From: Candidatus Moraniibacteriota bacterium | Lineage (GTDB): Bacteria > Patescibacteriota > Minisyncoccia > Moranbacterales > GCA-2747515 | Direction: 5' to 3' | Assembly (NCBI GenBank): GCA_027039165.1 | Contig: JALWEZ010000021.1 | Span: forward strand, 1 to 5,616 | Length of the DNA stretch: 5,616 nucleotides | Shown: one piece after another, positions 1-5,616 of the stretch | Layout: every line of letters begins with the position of its first letter | Numbering within the stretch: position 1 is the first letter of the stretch | Made by a program: the position numbers and the translations under genes | The notes under the pieces: model-generated | The model's input: only the letters and a program-made list of their open reading frames with translations | Database searches by the model: none | Told to the model about the DNA's origin: nothing

Positions 1-610
1 CCATAAATTTTCTTTTACTGTTAACTATTCTTATCTCTTCAATAGATAAGTCTGATTGATCAAATGGCTTTGCATCTTCTACTAAGAAAAATTTCATAAC
101 ATCGTTTTTTATATCTCCAAAGATTTTATTTTTAAGATTTTTTGCTACATTATCTTTATTTTTCAAAATAATTGCACCATTTCTTTCATCACTAATAAGA
201 TATTTATATCTATTCCAGTTATCTTTTAGAATTTTATACAAAATCGCAGTTCTTATAGCCCCTTTTAGTTCAGAGGCTGGAATATAGGGTTTATATTGTT
301 TATCATCTATGATTTTTATAAATTCATGGATTTCTTTATTTGGATTTAATTCTTTAACGTTTGATTTTACGCGATATTTTTCAATTTTATTTAAATATTT
401 CCTTACTAAGGCTTTATCAATTTTTCTTCCTTTTTCTAAATCTATAATAAAATCATCTAATGTTTTCTCATCTAAATTTGATAGAAGTTTATCTATACTA
501 TAAACAACAACATTTCTTCCTTCCATTAGATAGTCAAGTTTTGTGATTTTGTCCCCAGTTCCTATATGGATAGGAGATTTAATTTCTATTTTGATATTTT
601 CTTTAGTCAT
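1..610 (-). CDS. csm5: Csm5, RAMP subunit capping the crRNA 3' end (partial, 3' end beyond window)
   Basis: An open frame starts at the ATG at 610 and runs off the left edge after 203 codons with no stop. The start has the family hallmark IKSPIHIGTGDKI (10-22). Further on are PYIPASELKGAIRTAILYKI (109-128), the usual Csm5 version of the Y-I-P-x-S-x-L-K-G-x-x-R-T motif, and KIFGDIKNDVMKFFLVEDAK (162-181). Csm5 proteins are usually about 350-400 residues, so roughly the second half is missing from view, including the C-terminal glycine loop. Csm5 sits at the distal end of the Csm3 filament and is needed for crRNA maturation, where it is known to recruit host nucleases. The ATG overlaps the csm4 stop by 8 nt, and the reading frame is clean, so this is truncation by the window and not a pseudogene. 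Confidence 0.95.
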   Translation of the reverse strand, partial: MTKENIKIEIKSPIHIGTGDKITKLDYLMEGRNVVVYSIDKLLSNLDEKTLDDFIIDLEKGRKIDKALVRKYLNKIEKYRVKSNVKELNPNKEIHEFIKIIDDKQYKPYIPASELKGAIRTAILYKILKDNWNRYKYLISDERNGAIILKNKDNVAKNLKNKIFGDIKNDVMKFFLVEDAKPFDQSDLSIEEIRIVNSKRKFM

Positions 611-1538
611 CGTTTAACTCCAAGTGAATGGGAAATTCTAATCCATATTGGAAAACATTGTTAGTTTTACTAATTGCACCAGTAAAGCTATTACTGTCCT
701 TAACTTTAATTAAAGAACCTTCTTCAAGATAAACAACCTTATTTTTTACTTTCCCTTCTGAAAAAGAACCTTCAGTAAAAGATTTATAAGTTGAGAAAGT
801 GTAAAAACTTTCGTTTAATAGACAATTTTCAGATGGGATCATAGGGGAAAGAGTGATAAAAGTATCGTTCTTTCTCGTATTTAAGAAAGAAAAATCCTTT
901 TCTAGAGGTATTATCTTTACTCTTCCCCAGCCAATATTCTTATTTCTACCCAGTCCTATATCTTCTATAAATTTTAAAACTGTATCAAAATCTTCTTTAA
1001 AATCTTCATCTAAAAATTTAACTAAAAAATACTCTTCATTTGATAAAATCCCTGACTCAAAATAAAGATTTTTTGAAGTATTATTTAGCCTGTTTATTTC
1101 ATTATGAGTAATAATTATCTCTTTTTTCAAAATTTTTTCAATAGATTCATTAAGTTGATGGATAATACCGTCTTTAACTTTATAGTTTTTCATAAAATCA
1201 TTTTGTTTTTTTATTTTTCCATTTAGGAAATCTTCAAAGACGGATTGAGTAATATATTTTGCCTTTTTATAAGGTTTTCTCTTTAGTTTTTCTACAATGG
1301 ATAAATTTTCTTCATCTTTTAAAGGGAGAACAGGTTTTGGAAAAAGCAATCTTTCTTGAGACAATGGAAATGGAGAGGAAATTAAAAATTTTGGATTTTT
1401 TTCAAATTCATTTAAAAAAGTTTCCAAAGAAGATTTCCCTTTTAAAAACCTATATCCCCAACAAAATGCTCCAAAAAGTGTATAACTTTTTATTGAAGTA
1501 TGAGGAGACAAGTATTTTATCTTATAGCCCGCTATCAT
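603..1538 (-). CDS. csm4: Csm4, Cas5-like RAMP subunit that holds the crRNA 5' tag
   Basis: This 311-residue protein is a normal length for Csm4. Supporting motifs are YKIKYLSPHTSIKSYTLFGA (5-24, the first RAMP strand and the TLFGA helix), SSPFPL (54-59), the glycine loop IGLGRNKNIGWGRVKI (194-209), TLSPMIP (229-235, the start of the second RAMP domain), and QYGLEFPIHLEL (297-308) near the end. Csm4 binds the 8-nt repeat-derived 5' tag of the crRNA and docks Cas10; it has no catalytic role. The ATG is 5 nt after the csm3 stop. Unlike its neighbours it has no good SD, only AAAG 5 nt upstream, and no alternative start fits better, so translation probably depends on coupling to csm3. The last codons overlap the csm5 start by 8 nt. 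Confidence 0.95.
   Translation of the reverse strand: MIAGYKIKYLSPHTSIKSYTLFGAFCWGYRFLKGKSSLETFLNEFEKNPKFLISSPFPLSQERLLFPKPVLPLKDEENLSIVEKLKRKPYKKAKYITQSVFEDFLNGKIKKQNDFMKNYKVKDGIIHQLNESIEKILKKEIIITHNEINRLNNTSKNLYFESGILSNEEYFLVKFLDEDFKEDFDTVLKFIEDIGLGRNKNIGWGRVKIIPLEKDFSFLNTRKNDTFITLSPMIPSENCLLNESFYTFSTYKSFTEGSFSEGKVKNKVVYLEEGSLIKVKDSNSFTGAISKTNNVFQYGLEFPIHLELNDD
618..621 (-). promoter_or_regulatory. Ribosome binding site of csm5, inside the end of csm4
   Basis: GGAG on the minus strand lies 7 nt before the csm5 ATG at 610, within the last codons of csm4. It is a moderate SD, weaker than those of csm2 and csm3. It supports the ATG at 610, which overlaps the csm4 stop. Confidence 0.7.
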
Positions 1539-1543
1539 AATCT

Positions 1544-2323
1544 TTACCCAAAGACTATTGTTTTAATTTCTTCTTCTGAATTAATTTCTTCAGATTGGTA
1601 GTTTTCTACAGGTTTCCAGATGGTTTCTATGTTTTCAAATTTAACTCTTCCATAACCTCTTGAACCACTTCCCCCAAGGTAATCATCCTCAAGCATTTCT
1701 AGTCCGCTTTTTAATACTCCTATAGTATCTTCAAAGCTATCATCTTCAAAAATTCTTATTGTGATTGTTCCTTCAAATTCTGAATCAGGAATAACTCTTT
1801 CTGTATGTCGTGGATTTGATGCTGTCCCTTTAATCCTGTTTATTGTGTTTTCACTTTTTAGCTCTGTATATACACCTTCTAAAACATCTTCCCACAGTTG
1901 AATAGTTTCTGGTGTAGGGTAAAAATCGTCTATCCTTAATCTAATTGGTTGTTTTGGATTTTTTGCTTTATGTGCTCCAAATAGTTTACATACTCTACAT
2001 CCTCCACAATCACAAGGTTCTCCACTTTTAGCAATTGCGATTGGCATATTTTCACCAGAAGGTTTTTCTACCCATTCAAGTAATGCTCTTAATTTACCTT
2101 TTAAAGAAGAACCTGGTATATAAGGAACATTACGAGCTTCTTTTTCTTCATTGTTTATTTCATATTTATATATTGGTGTTTTTATAACTATGTTATCTAT
2201 TCCTCCAATTTCTATGCTTTCCTTTGAACCACCTATGTGAAGTCCTGTTTTAACTTTAATTTTATATTTTAATTTTAAAATTCCTTTTAGTGGTTTATCA
2301 AAGTTTGTTTGATTATTAGCCAT
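1544..2323 (-). CDS. csm3: Csm3, backbone RAMP subunit and target-RNA endonuclease
   Basis: This 259-residue Cas7-type RAMP protein is slightly long for the family. It carries TGLHIGGSKE (26-35) and IGGIDNIVIK (39-48). D43 aligns with the slicer aspartate of characterised Csm3 proteins (D32 in the Staphylococcus epidermidis protein, in IGAID), so the 6-nt-interval cleavage of target RNA is expected. Further motifs are VPYIPGSSLKGKLRALLEW (67-85), a zinc-type cluster C104-x-C106-x2-C109-x2-C112 followed by LFG, the thumb region NRIKGTASNPRHTERVIPD (162-180), and a glycine loop YLGGSGSRGYGRVKF (215-229). Multiple copies bind the crRNA spacer and form the filament between Csm4 and Csm5. The residues after about 235 form an acidic tail (EEINSEEEIK). 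The gene lies 2 nt after csm2 and 5 nt before csm4. Confidence 0.97.
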   Translation of the reverse strand: MANNQTNFDKPLKGILKLKYKIKVKTGLHIGGSKESIEIGGIDNIVIKTPIYKYEINNEEKEARNVPYIPGSSLKGKLRALLEWVEKPSGENMPIAIAKSGEPCDCGGCRVCKLFGAHKAKNPKQPIRLRIDDFYPTPETIQLWEDVLEGVYTELKSENTINRIKGTASNPRHTERVIPDSEFEGTITIRIFEDDSFEDTIGVLKSGLEMLEDDYLGGSGSRGYGRVKFENIETIWKPVENYQSEEINSEEEIKTIVFG

Positions 2324-2325
2324 TT

Positions 2326-2814
2326 TTAATCCTCCTTCGGATGATGGTATGTATGGTATGCAATTATTGCTTCAAATATTTGTTCGAAGACTTCAAATTC
2401 TTTTCGTGTTCCCTCTTTTACATTTTCCAATAAATTCTTCATAAAAAAATAAAAATTTTTATCTATTGTTTTTCTTCCAGAAGCATAAGCAAGCTTAGGC
2501 ATAAGAGATACAATTTTTAATCTTAATTCGCTTGTAATAGGTTCTTCAGGTCTTAGTTTTGAAATTTGATTTTTTAACTGTTTTATTTCATTAAAAAATT
2601 TCCTTAATTGACTTCTTTTAATCTTAGTTTTATGGGCAATTTTGTCAGCAATTCCATTAGGTTCTATAAATGATTCTATATTTTTTTCTGATAACTTTTT
2701 ATGTTTTAATTCTTGCTTTAAAAGTTCATTTACTGCATATAAAAAATCAACGTTATCCCAATTTTTTTCTTTTTTTATTTCTTCGATTTTTTTGTAAACA
2801 TCTTGAATAGTCAT
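2326..2814 (-). CDS. csm2: Csm2, small subunit of the type III-A effector complex
   Basis: This 162-residue, mainly helical protein matches the Csm2 family in two places. The first is GIADKIAHKTKIKRSQLRKFF at 54-74 (the S-Q-L-R-K-F-F segment is typical). The second is MPKLAYASGR at 105-114, followed by a C-terminal helix ending EAIIAYHTYHH (148-158). Several Csm2 copies stack along the crRNA-target duplex beside the Csm3 backbone, forming the inner filament; Csm2 has no catalytic role. The family is commonly about 120-150 residues. Here the first roughly 50 residues, rich in Lys and Glu, precede the recognisable core and look like an N-terminal extension. The start is supported by the strong SD at 2828-2821. 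The gene lies 1 nt after cas10 and 2 nt before csm3, the standard III-A position. Confidence 0.93.
   Translation of the reverse strand: MTIQDVYKKIEEIKKEKNWDNVDFLYAVNELLKQELKHKKLSEKNIESFIEPNGIADKIAHKTKIKRSQLRKFFNEIKQLKNQISKLRPEEPITSELRLKIVSLMPKLAYASGRKTIDKNFYFFMKNLLENVKEGTRKEFEVFEQIFEAIIAYHTYHHPKED
2331..2337 (-). promoter_or_regulatory. Strong ribosome binding site of csm3, inside the end of csm2
   Basis: AAGGAGG on the minus strand is encoded by the last Pro-Lys-Glu-Asp codons of csm2 and lies 7 nt before the csm3 ATG at 2323. The csm2 stop falls between the SD and the ATG. This places the csm3 start firmly and suggests efficient re-initiation for the most abundant subunit of the complex. 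Confidence 0.87.
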
Positions 2815-2815
2815 A

Positions 2816-5467
2816 TTATTCTCCTCCTCTTATTTTCATTAACACAAATGAAATAATTACATCTAAATTTTTGATGATATTTCTACTGTTAATCCCTTCA
2901 TATTCATCTTTTATCAATAGATTTTCAAGAAACTCCCGGGTATTTTTATCTTTAATATTTCTGCCTATCTGATAGTAAATTTTTGGATAGATAGAAGGGG
3001 TTATTCTTCCTTCTATTACATAAGCATTATAAAGTTCCAGTAATTTGTATAAAAAACCTTTACTTATAGAGTTTTCTTTATAGGATTTTACGATTTCATC
3101 GACTACTTTGAGAATTTTATCAAAATAAATTAAATCTCTCTTCTCTGAAAGACCTATATTTGTTAAAAATTCTGGAATTTCTTTCTGAGGAAGGTCCTTT
3201 ATCTCCTTCATAAGGATATTTTCAAGAGAGTTTTTCCCTTCAAGTTCTTTCCATCTATATGTTTTATTAAAAATAGAAATACTATCTTTTATAAGAAAGT
3301 TATCATTTTCAGTATAGTAAGCTTTTTTAGCTCTACTTTCTAAACTTTCAGAATACTTTGCAGATAAATGTATAGGTAATGTTGAAGAAGAAATAAATAT
3401 TCCTCCAGAAATTCCGAAATTTAAGTTTTTACAGGTGAATTCATAAAAGCTTTCTCTTAGTTTTTGAGCGAATTCAATAGCTATATTGTATGGTGCTATG
3501 ATAAATAAATCATCTCCTCCAGAATAAACTATGTAAATTAAAGAGTTAATACTAGCTAATTTTTCCTCGTTGGAATTAGAAGATACTTCTTCTGCAAGTT
3601 TATTTATATATCCAGTAAAAAACAGATCCAACATTCTACTAAGCGTTGCTAATCTTGAAATGGTGTATCTATTAGATTCTTTACTGTCTTTCCTTTTAAG
3701 CCCATCGCTAAAAATAAGACCTAAATTGTCAACATCTGCTCTGAAAATTCCAAGTTTTTTGTCTCCTTCTGCCAACTGAGCTAAATATTTAAATTCGACA
3801 ACTTGATTTGGTTTTATTTTAGACTTTTTTTCTTCATCATCTTCTAAACTTTTGAAAAATTCTTGATTCCTTTCATCTATTAAAGGAACTGTATTGCCTA
3901 TAAATTTAAAACCATTATTTTTATCAAACTCTGTATCGTTTAATTTAAGTATTTCCTCAAAACTTTTAAATTTATCAACTTCATCATGAGAAACCAAATA
4001 AACTTTCCCAAATTTGCCTAAACTAAAAGTATTCTTATGAGAAAAAGAAATATTCCTATTTTCAAAATCAAAAATAAGATATTCAATTTTAGGAAGAACT
4101 CCCCCTATTTCTGAGGATTTTCGACACAAAATACATAAATCATTTTCTTTTACAGGCATTATCTTGCAGGAAAGACATAGTTTTTCTATTGTTTTTTCAT
4201 CTTCTAGCTTTTTTGTCAAAAGATTTGGAGATTTTCTTTTTTTCTTTTCATCTAGTTTTATTTGATTCTTTTCAATTATATCTGAATAACTTTTACCATT
4301 TTTTTCTGTTAAATATTCTCCAGAAAAAGAGATGTAAGATAGAACAATACCTAATTCAAAACCATATTTATTAAAGAAAAACTCATTTAGTTTGTTCTCA
4401 ATTTTGTTGATTTTTTCAATATTTTCCTTTGTATTTGCAACTAAAAGTTGAAATTTTCCTCCTCCACTGTAGAGCAGATTGATTATTGTGTATTCAAGTT
4501 CTTTTAATATGTATCTTGAAAGTATCTCTGGAATCAAAGAAACAAGAAAAGACCTTCCTCTTAAAGCTTTTGATATAGAAAAATCTTCAATACCTTGTGT
4601 TTTACCAATATTATAGATAAATTTTTGGATACCTGTTATATCCCCTTCTATAAGGAGCAGAAAATTTTCCTTTTCTAGTCTCTCAAAAACCTCTTTAGTT
4701 TTTCCTTCTAAAGAAAATCCAGTTTTTTGAACATAATCATAAATACTTGATGCAATAGCAGACAAAACTCTTGAATGGTCGAATAGAGATATATCAGGAT
4801 AATGGCGGCTTTTTTTCTCAATATCGTAAGTTGAGGCTGGAACACACCAAAGGTATTTTTGAAATAGATAATATAAGAAAATGAAAGCCTGTTTATCTCT
4901 AAAATTTTCTAATTTTTTTAAATCTGTTTGAAAATCATCAAACAGCTTTTTATAGCTCCCTAGTTCTTTTTCTATATCTTTTTTTGTTTTATCTTTAAAA
5001 AACTTTATCTGATTGCCTTCAAATATTCCTTCATAAATTTTTGGAAAAATGTCTTCTTCATCTAAAGAAAGAGGTCTTAATTTATAATACGCAAAGTTTC
5101 TACTCCCTATATCTGTTTCTTCTTCAAAAGAAACCCTTTCAAAAACAGAGTGTAAATAATTTATTTCATCTTCCAAGATCTTTTCTCTTTCAGCTGAAGA
5201 AAACCAATCTGCCAATTGCATTATTTTCTCGAGTTGGTTTGAAGGATTATGATGCCTTGATGCTAAATTTGCAAGTTCTTCTATGTCTGTATTTAAAACC
5301 TCTTTTAGTATATCTTTATTCTCTAAAATCCATTGATAAGATAAACAAGCGTGTTTATGTTTAAAATTTGTAGGGGGATAATTACAATTTGGGTTTTGTG
5401 CCCTTTGATAAAATTTTCCTATATCATGTAAAAGTCCTGCTAAAGCTATTTTTTCTATTGTCTGCAT
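2816..5467 (-). CDS. cas10: Cas10/Csm1, large subunit of the type III-A effector (HD nuclease and cyclic-oligoadenylate synthase)
   Basis: This 883-residue protein is full length for Csm1, at the long end of the family's range. Domains in order: an N-terminal HD domain (about 1-105) with LLHDIGKF (H14-D15), H37/H39, RHH at 71-73 and the LADWFSSAERE stretch (D87); a first palm domain (from about 270) with EGDITGIQKF (G275-D276) and a degenerate GGGKF (335-339) in place of GGDD; a zinc ribbon, C431-x2-C434-x10-C445-x2-C448; a second palm with FRADVDNLG (D578, D580) and SGGDD (GGDD 650-653); and a helical C-terminal domain (about 735-883). By family knowledge, target RNA binding activates the HD site to cut single-stranded DNA and the GGDD palm to make cyclic oligoadenylates from ATP. 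Both sites look intact, so both activities are expected. It pairs with Csm4 at the crRNA 5' tag. The stop codon is 1 nt before csm2, whose SD is encoded by its last codons (RGGE). The linker at about 400-425 is unusually Lys/Glu rich. Confidence 0.97.
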   Translation of the reverse strand: MQTIEKIALAGLLHDIGKFYQRAQNPNCNYPPTNFKHKHACLSYQWILENKDILKEVLNTDIEELANLASRHHNPSNQLEKIMQLADWFSSAEREKILEDEINYLHSVFERVSFEEETDIGSRNFAYYKLRPLSLDEEDIFPKIYEGIFEGNQIKFFKDKTKKDIEKELGSYKKLFDDFQTDLKKLENFRDKQAFIFLYYLFQKYLWCVPASTYDIEKKSRHYPDISLFDHSRVLSAIASSIYDYVQKTGFSLEGKTKEVFERLEKENFLLLIEGDITGIQKFIYNIGKTQGIEDFSISKALRGRSFLVSLIPEILSRYILKELEYTIINLLYSGGGKFQLLVANTKENIEKINKIENKLNEFFFNKYGFELGIVLSYISFSGEYLTEKNGKSYSDIIEKNQIKLDEKKKRKSPNLLTKKLEDEKTIEKLCLSCKIMPVKENDLCILCRKSSEIGGVLPKIEYLIFDFENRNISFSHKNTFSLGKFGKVYLVSHDEVDKFKSFEEILKLNDTEFDKNNGFKFIGNTVPLIDERNQEFFKSLEDDEEKKSKIKPNQVVEFKYLAQLAEGDKKLGIFRADVDNLGLIFSDGLKRKDSKESNRYTISRLATLSRMLDLFFTGYINKLAEEVSSNSNEEKLASINSLIYIVYSGGDDLFIIAPYNIAIEFAQKLRESFYEFTCKNLNFGISGGIFISSSTLPIHLSAKYSESLESRAKKAYYTENDNFLIKDSISIFNKTYRWKELEGKNSLENILMKEIKDLPQKEIPEFLTNIGLSEKRDLIYFDKILKVVDEIVKSYKENSISKGFLYKLLELYNAYVIEGRITPSIYPKIYYQIGRNIKDKNTREFLENLLIKDEYEGINSRNIIKNLDVIISFVLMKIRGGE
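2821..2828 (-). promoter_or_regulatory. Strong ribosome binding site of csm2, inside the end of cas10
   Basis: AGGAGGAG on the minus strand is encoded by the final Arg-Gly-Gly-Glu codons of cas10. It lies about 6-8 nt before the csm2 ATG (2814). It is a near-perfect anti-16S match and decides the csm2 start. It also implies coupling, since the cas10 stop (2818-2816) is only 1 nt from the ATG. Confidence 0.85.
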
Positions 5468-5476
5468 TTAAAGATG

Positions 5477-5482
5477 CTCCTT
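5477..5482 (-). promoter_or_regulatory. Ribosome binding site of cas10/csm1
   Basis: AAGGAG on the minus strand ends 9 nt before the ATG at 5469-5467 (codon 5467-5465). An in-frame TAA directly abuts this ATG on its 5' side, so no longer protein is possible and the start is well fixed. Confidence 0.8.
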
Positions 5483-5501
5483 TTTTACTTACTACTATTA
5501 A

Positions 5502-5509
5502 CTCCTTTT
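5502..5509 (-). promoter_or_regulatory. Orphan SD-like motif (AAAAGGAG) in the cas6-cas10 gap
   Basis: The minus strand reads AAAAGGAG at 5509-5502, followed by AT-rich sequence with in-frame stops and no ATG, GTG or TTG at a usable distance. It resembles a ribosome binding site but serves no visible gene. It lies 20 nt upstream of the second AAGGAG, which does serve cas10. It could be a ribosome standby site, a relic of an upstream start, or chance in purine-rich DNA. The role is inference only. Confidence 0.3.
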
Positions 5510-5512
5510 ATT

Positions 5513-5616
5513 TTAAATATCTGGCACAACCTCTATCATCCCAAAGCCCTGGGGATTTTTTGCTCCTAAGCCTGCGTCGTAAACAACTTTAAACATTTCT
5601 GGATCTGTTTTTATTT
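5513..5616 (-). CDS. cas6: Cas6 CRISPR RNA endoribonuclease, C-terminal end only (partial)
   Basis: This is the last 33 codons of a gene entering from the right edge, ending at a TAA at 5515-5513. The visible peptide contains AGLGAKNPQGFGMIEV. This is the C-terminal glycine-rich signature of the Cas6 family of RAMP-fold endoribonucleases (GxGxKxxxGFGxxEV type), which cut the repeat RNA to make mature crRNAs. The motif forms the loop that helps bind the repeat; the catalytic residues, usually nearer the N-terminus, are outside the window. It is on the same strand as cas10 and only 45 bp upstream of it, which fits a cas6-csm1-csm2-csm3-csm4-csm5 operon. Other RAMP proteins share a related G-loop (Csm4 here has one), but the GFGMIEV ending so close to the stop is typical of Cas6. 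Only the C-terminus is seen, so the subfamily cannot be judged. Confidence 0.88.
   Translation of the reverse strand, partial: IKTDPEMFKVVYDAGLGAKNPQGFGMIEVVPDI

Larger units (their letters stand above)
1..5616 (-). other. Type III-A CRISPR-Cas operon (cas6-cas10-csm2-csm3-csm4-csm5)
   Basis: All six genes point the same way, with gaps of 45, 1, 2 and 5 nt and one overlap of 8 nt. The order is the classical csm order with cas6 in front. I see no promoter-like box pair or minus-strand terminator between any of the genes, so one transcript starting beyond 5616 is likely. Csm2 and Csm5 together with Csm3/Csm4 identify subtype III-A rather than III-B (Cmr). Confidence 0.92.

Noticed and set aside
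309..503. Short open frames on the plus strand (for example 309-503, 853-1065, 1259-1540, 3570-3779, 4189-4374, 5041-5364, 5389-5592)
   Set aside because: Each lies opposite a well-supported cas/csm gene. Their products are Phe/Leu/Ser-rich, as expected from the reverse of A-rich coding DNA, and they match no family I recognise.
1..610. Csm5 as a broken gene or pseudogene
   Set aside because: The frame is uninterrupted to the window edge and keeps the family motifs; only the window boundary cuts it.
4457..4468. SGGGKF (G335-F339) in the first palm of Cas10 as a second active cyclase site
   Set aside because: The acidic pair of GGDD is replaced by Gly-Lys. This is the normal degenerate palm of Cas10; only the second palm (GGDD 650-653) should be catalytic.
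5538..5561. Terminator-like hairpin on the plus strand: ATCCC and GGGAT arms around a 9-nt loop, followed by six T
   Set aside because: It lies in the codons for the conserved glycine loop of cas6, on the opposite strand, and there is no visible plus-strand gene for it to end. The arms are only 5 bp. It is best explained by coding constraint.
1..5616. CRISPR repeats or a spacer array
   Set aside because: No direct repeat of 24-37 nt with regular spacing is visible anywhere; every region except the 45-bp gap is coding.

Overview
The window is a minus-strand block of type III-A (Csm) CRISPR-Cas genes. It reads, from high to low coordinates: the 3' end of cas6, then cas10/csm1, csm2, csm3, csm4, and the 5' part of csm5, which runs off the left edge. 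No plus-strand gene is supported. The DNA is very AT-rich, with a purine-rich (A-rich) coding strand. The proteins are rich in Lys, Glu and Ile, and most genes have strong AGGAGG-type Shine-Dalgarno (SD) sites. This suggests a low-GC bacterium, possibly a thermophile (Firmicutes, Thermotogae or a similar lineage). I cannot name the species from this window.

Layout: cas6 stops at 5513. A 45-bp gap with two SD-like motifs leads to the cas10 ATG at 5467. From there the genes are packed almost end to end: cas10 to csm2, 1 nt; csm2 to csm3, 2 nt; csm3 to csm4, 5 nt; csm4 and csm5 overlap by 8 nt. The SDs of csm2, csm3 and csm5 lie inside the last codons of the gene before. The whole set looks like one translationally coupled operon whose promoter lies beyond 5616. 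There is no gene-free stretch over 300 bp, no CRISPR array, no tRNA or rRNA and no mobile element in the window.

How the genes work together (family knowledge applied to the motifs seen): Cas6 cuts the precursor CRISPR RNA. Csm1 and Csm4 bind the crRNA 5' tag end. Several copies of Csm3 form the backbone and cut the bound target RNA. Csm2 copies form the inner filament along the target. Csm5 caps the crRNA 3' end. All the catalytic motifs that can be checked are present: the Cas10 HD (H14-D15) for DNA cleavage, the Cas10 GGDD (650-653) for cyclic oligoadenylate synthesis, and the Csm3 slicer aspartate (D43). The system therefore looks functional on three outputs. The cyclic-oligoadenylate effector (Csm6/Csx1 or another CARF protein) is not in the window and should lie nearby.

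The main system is a known one. The points worth a second look are the embedded and graded SD sites, the weak csm4 start, the N-terminally extended Csm2, the Cys cluster of Csm3 and the doubled SD-like motif before cas10.
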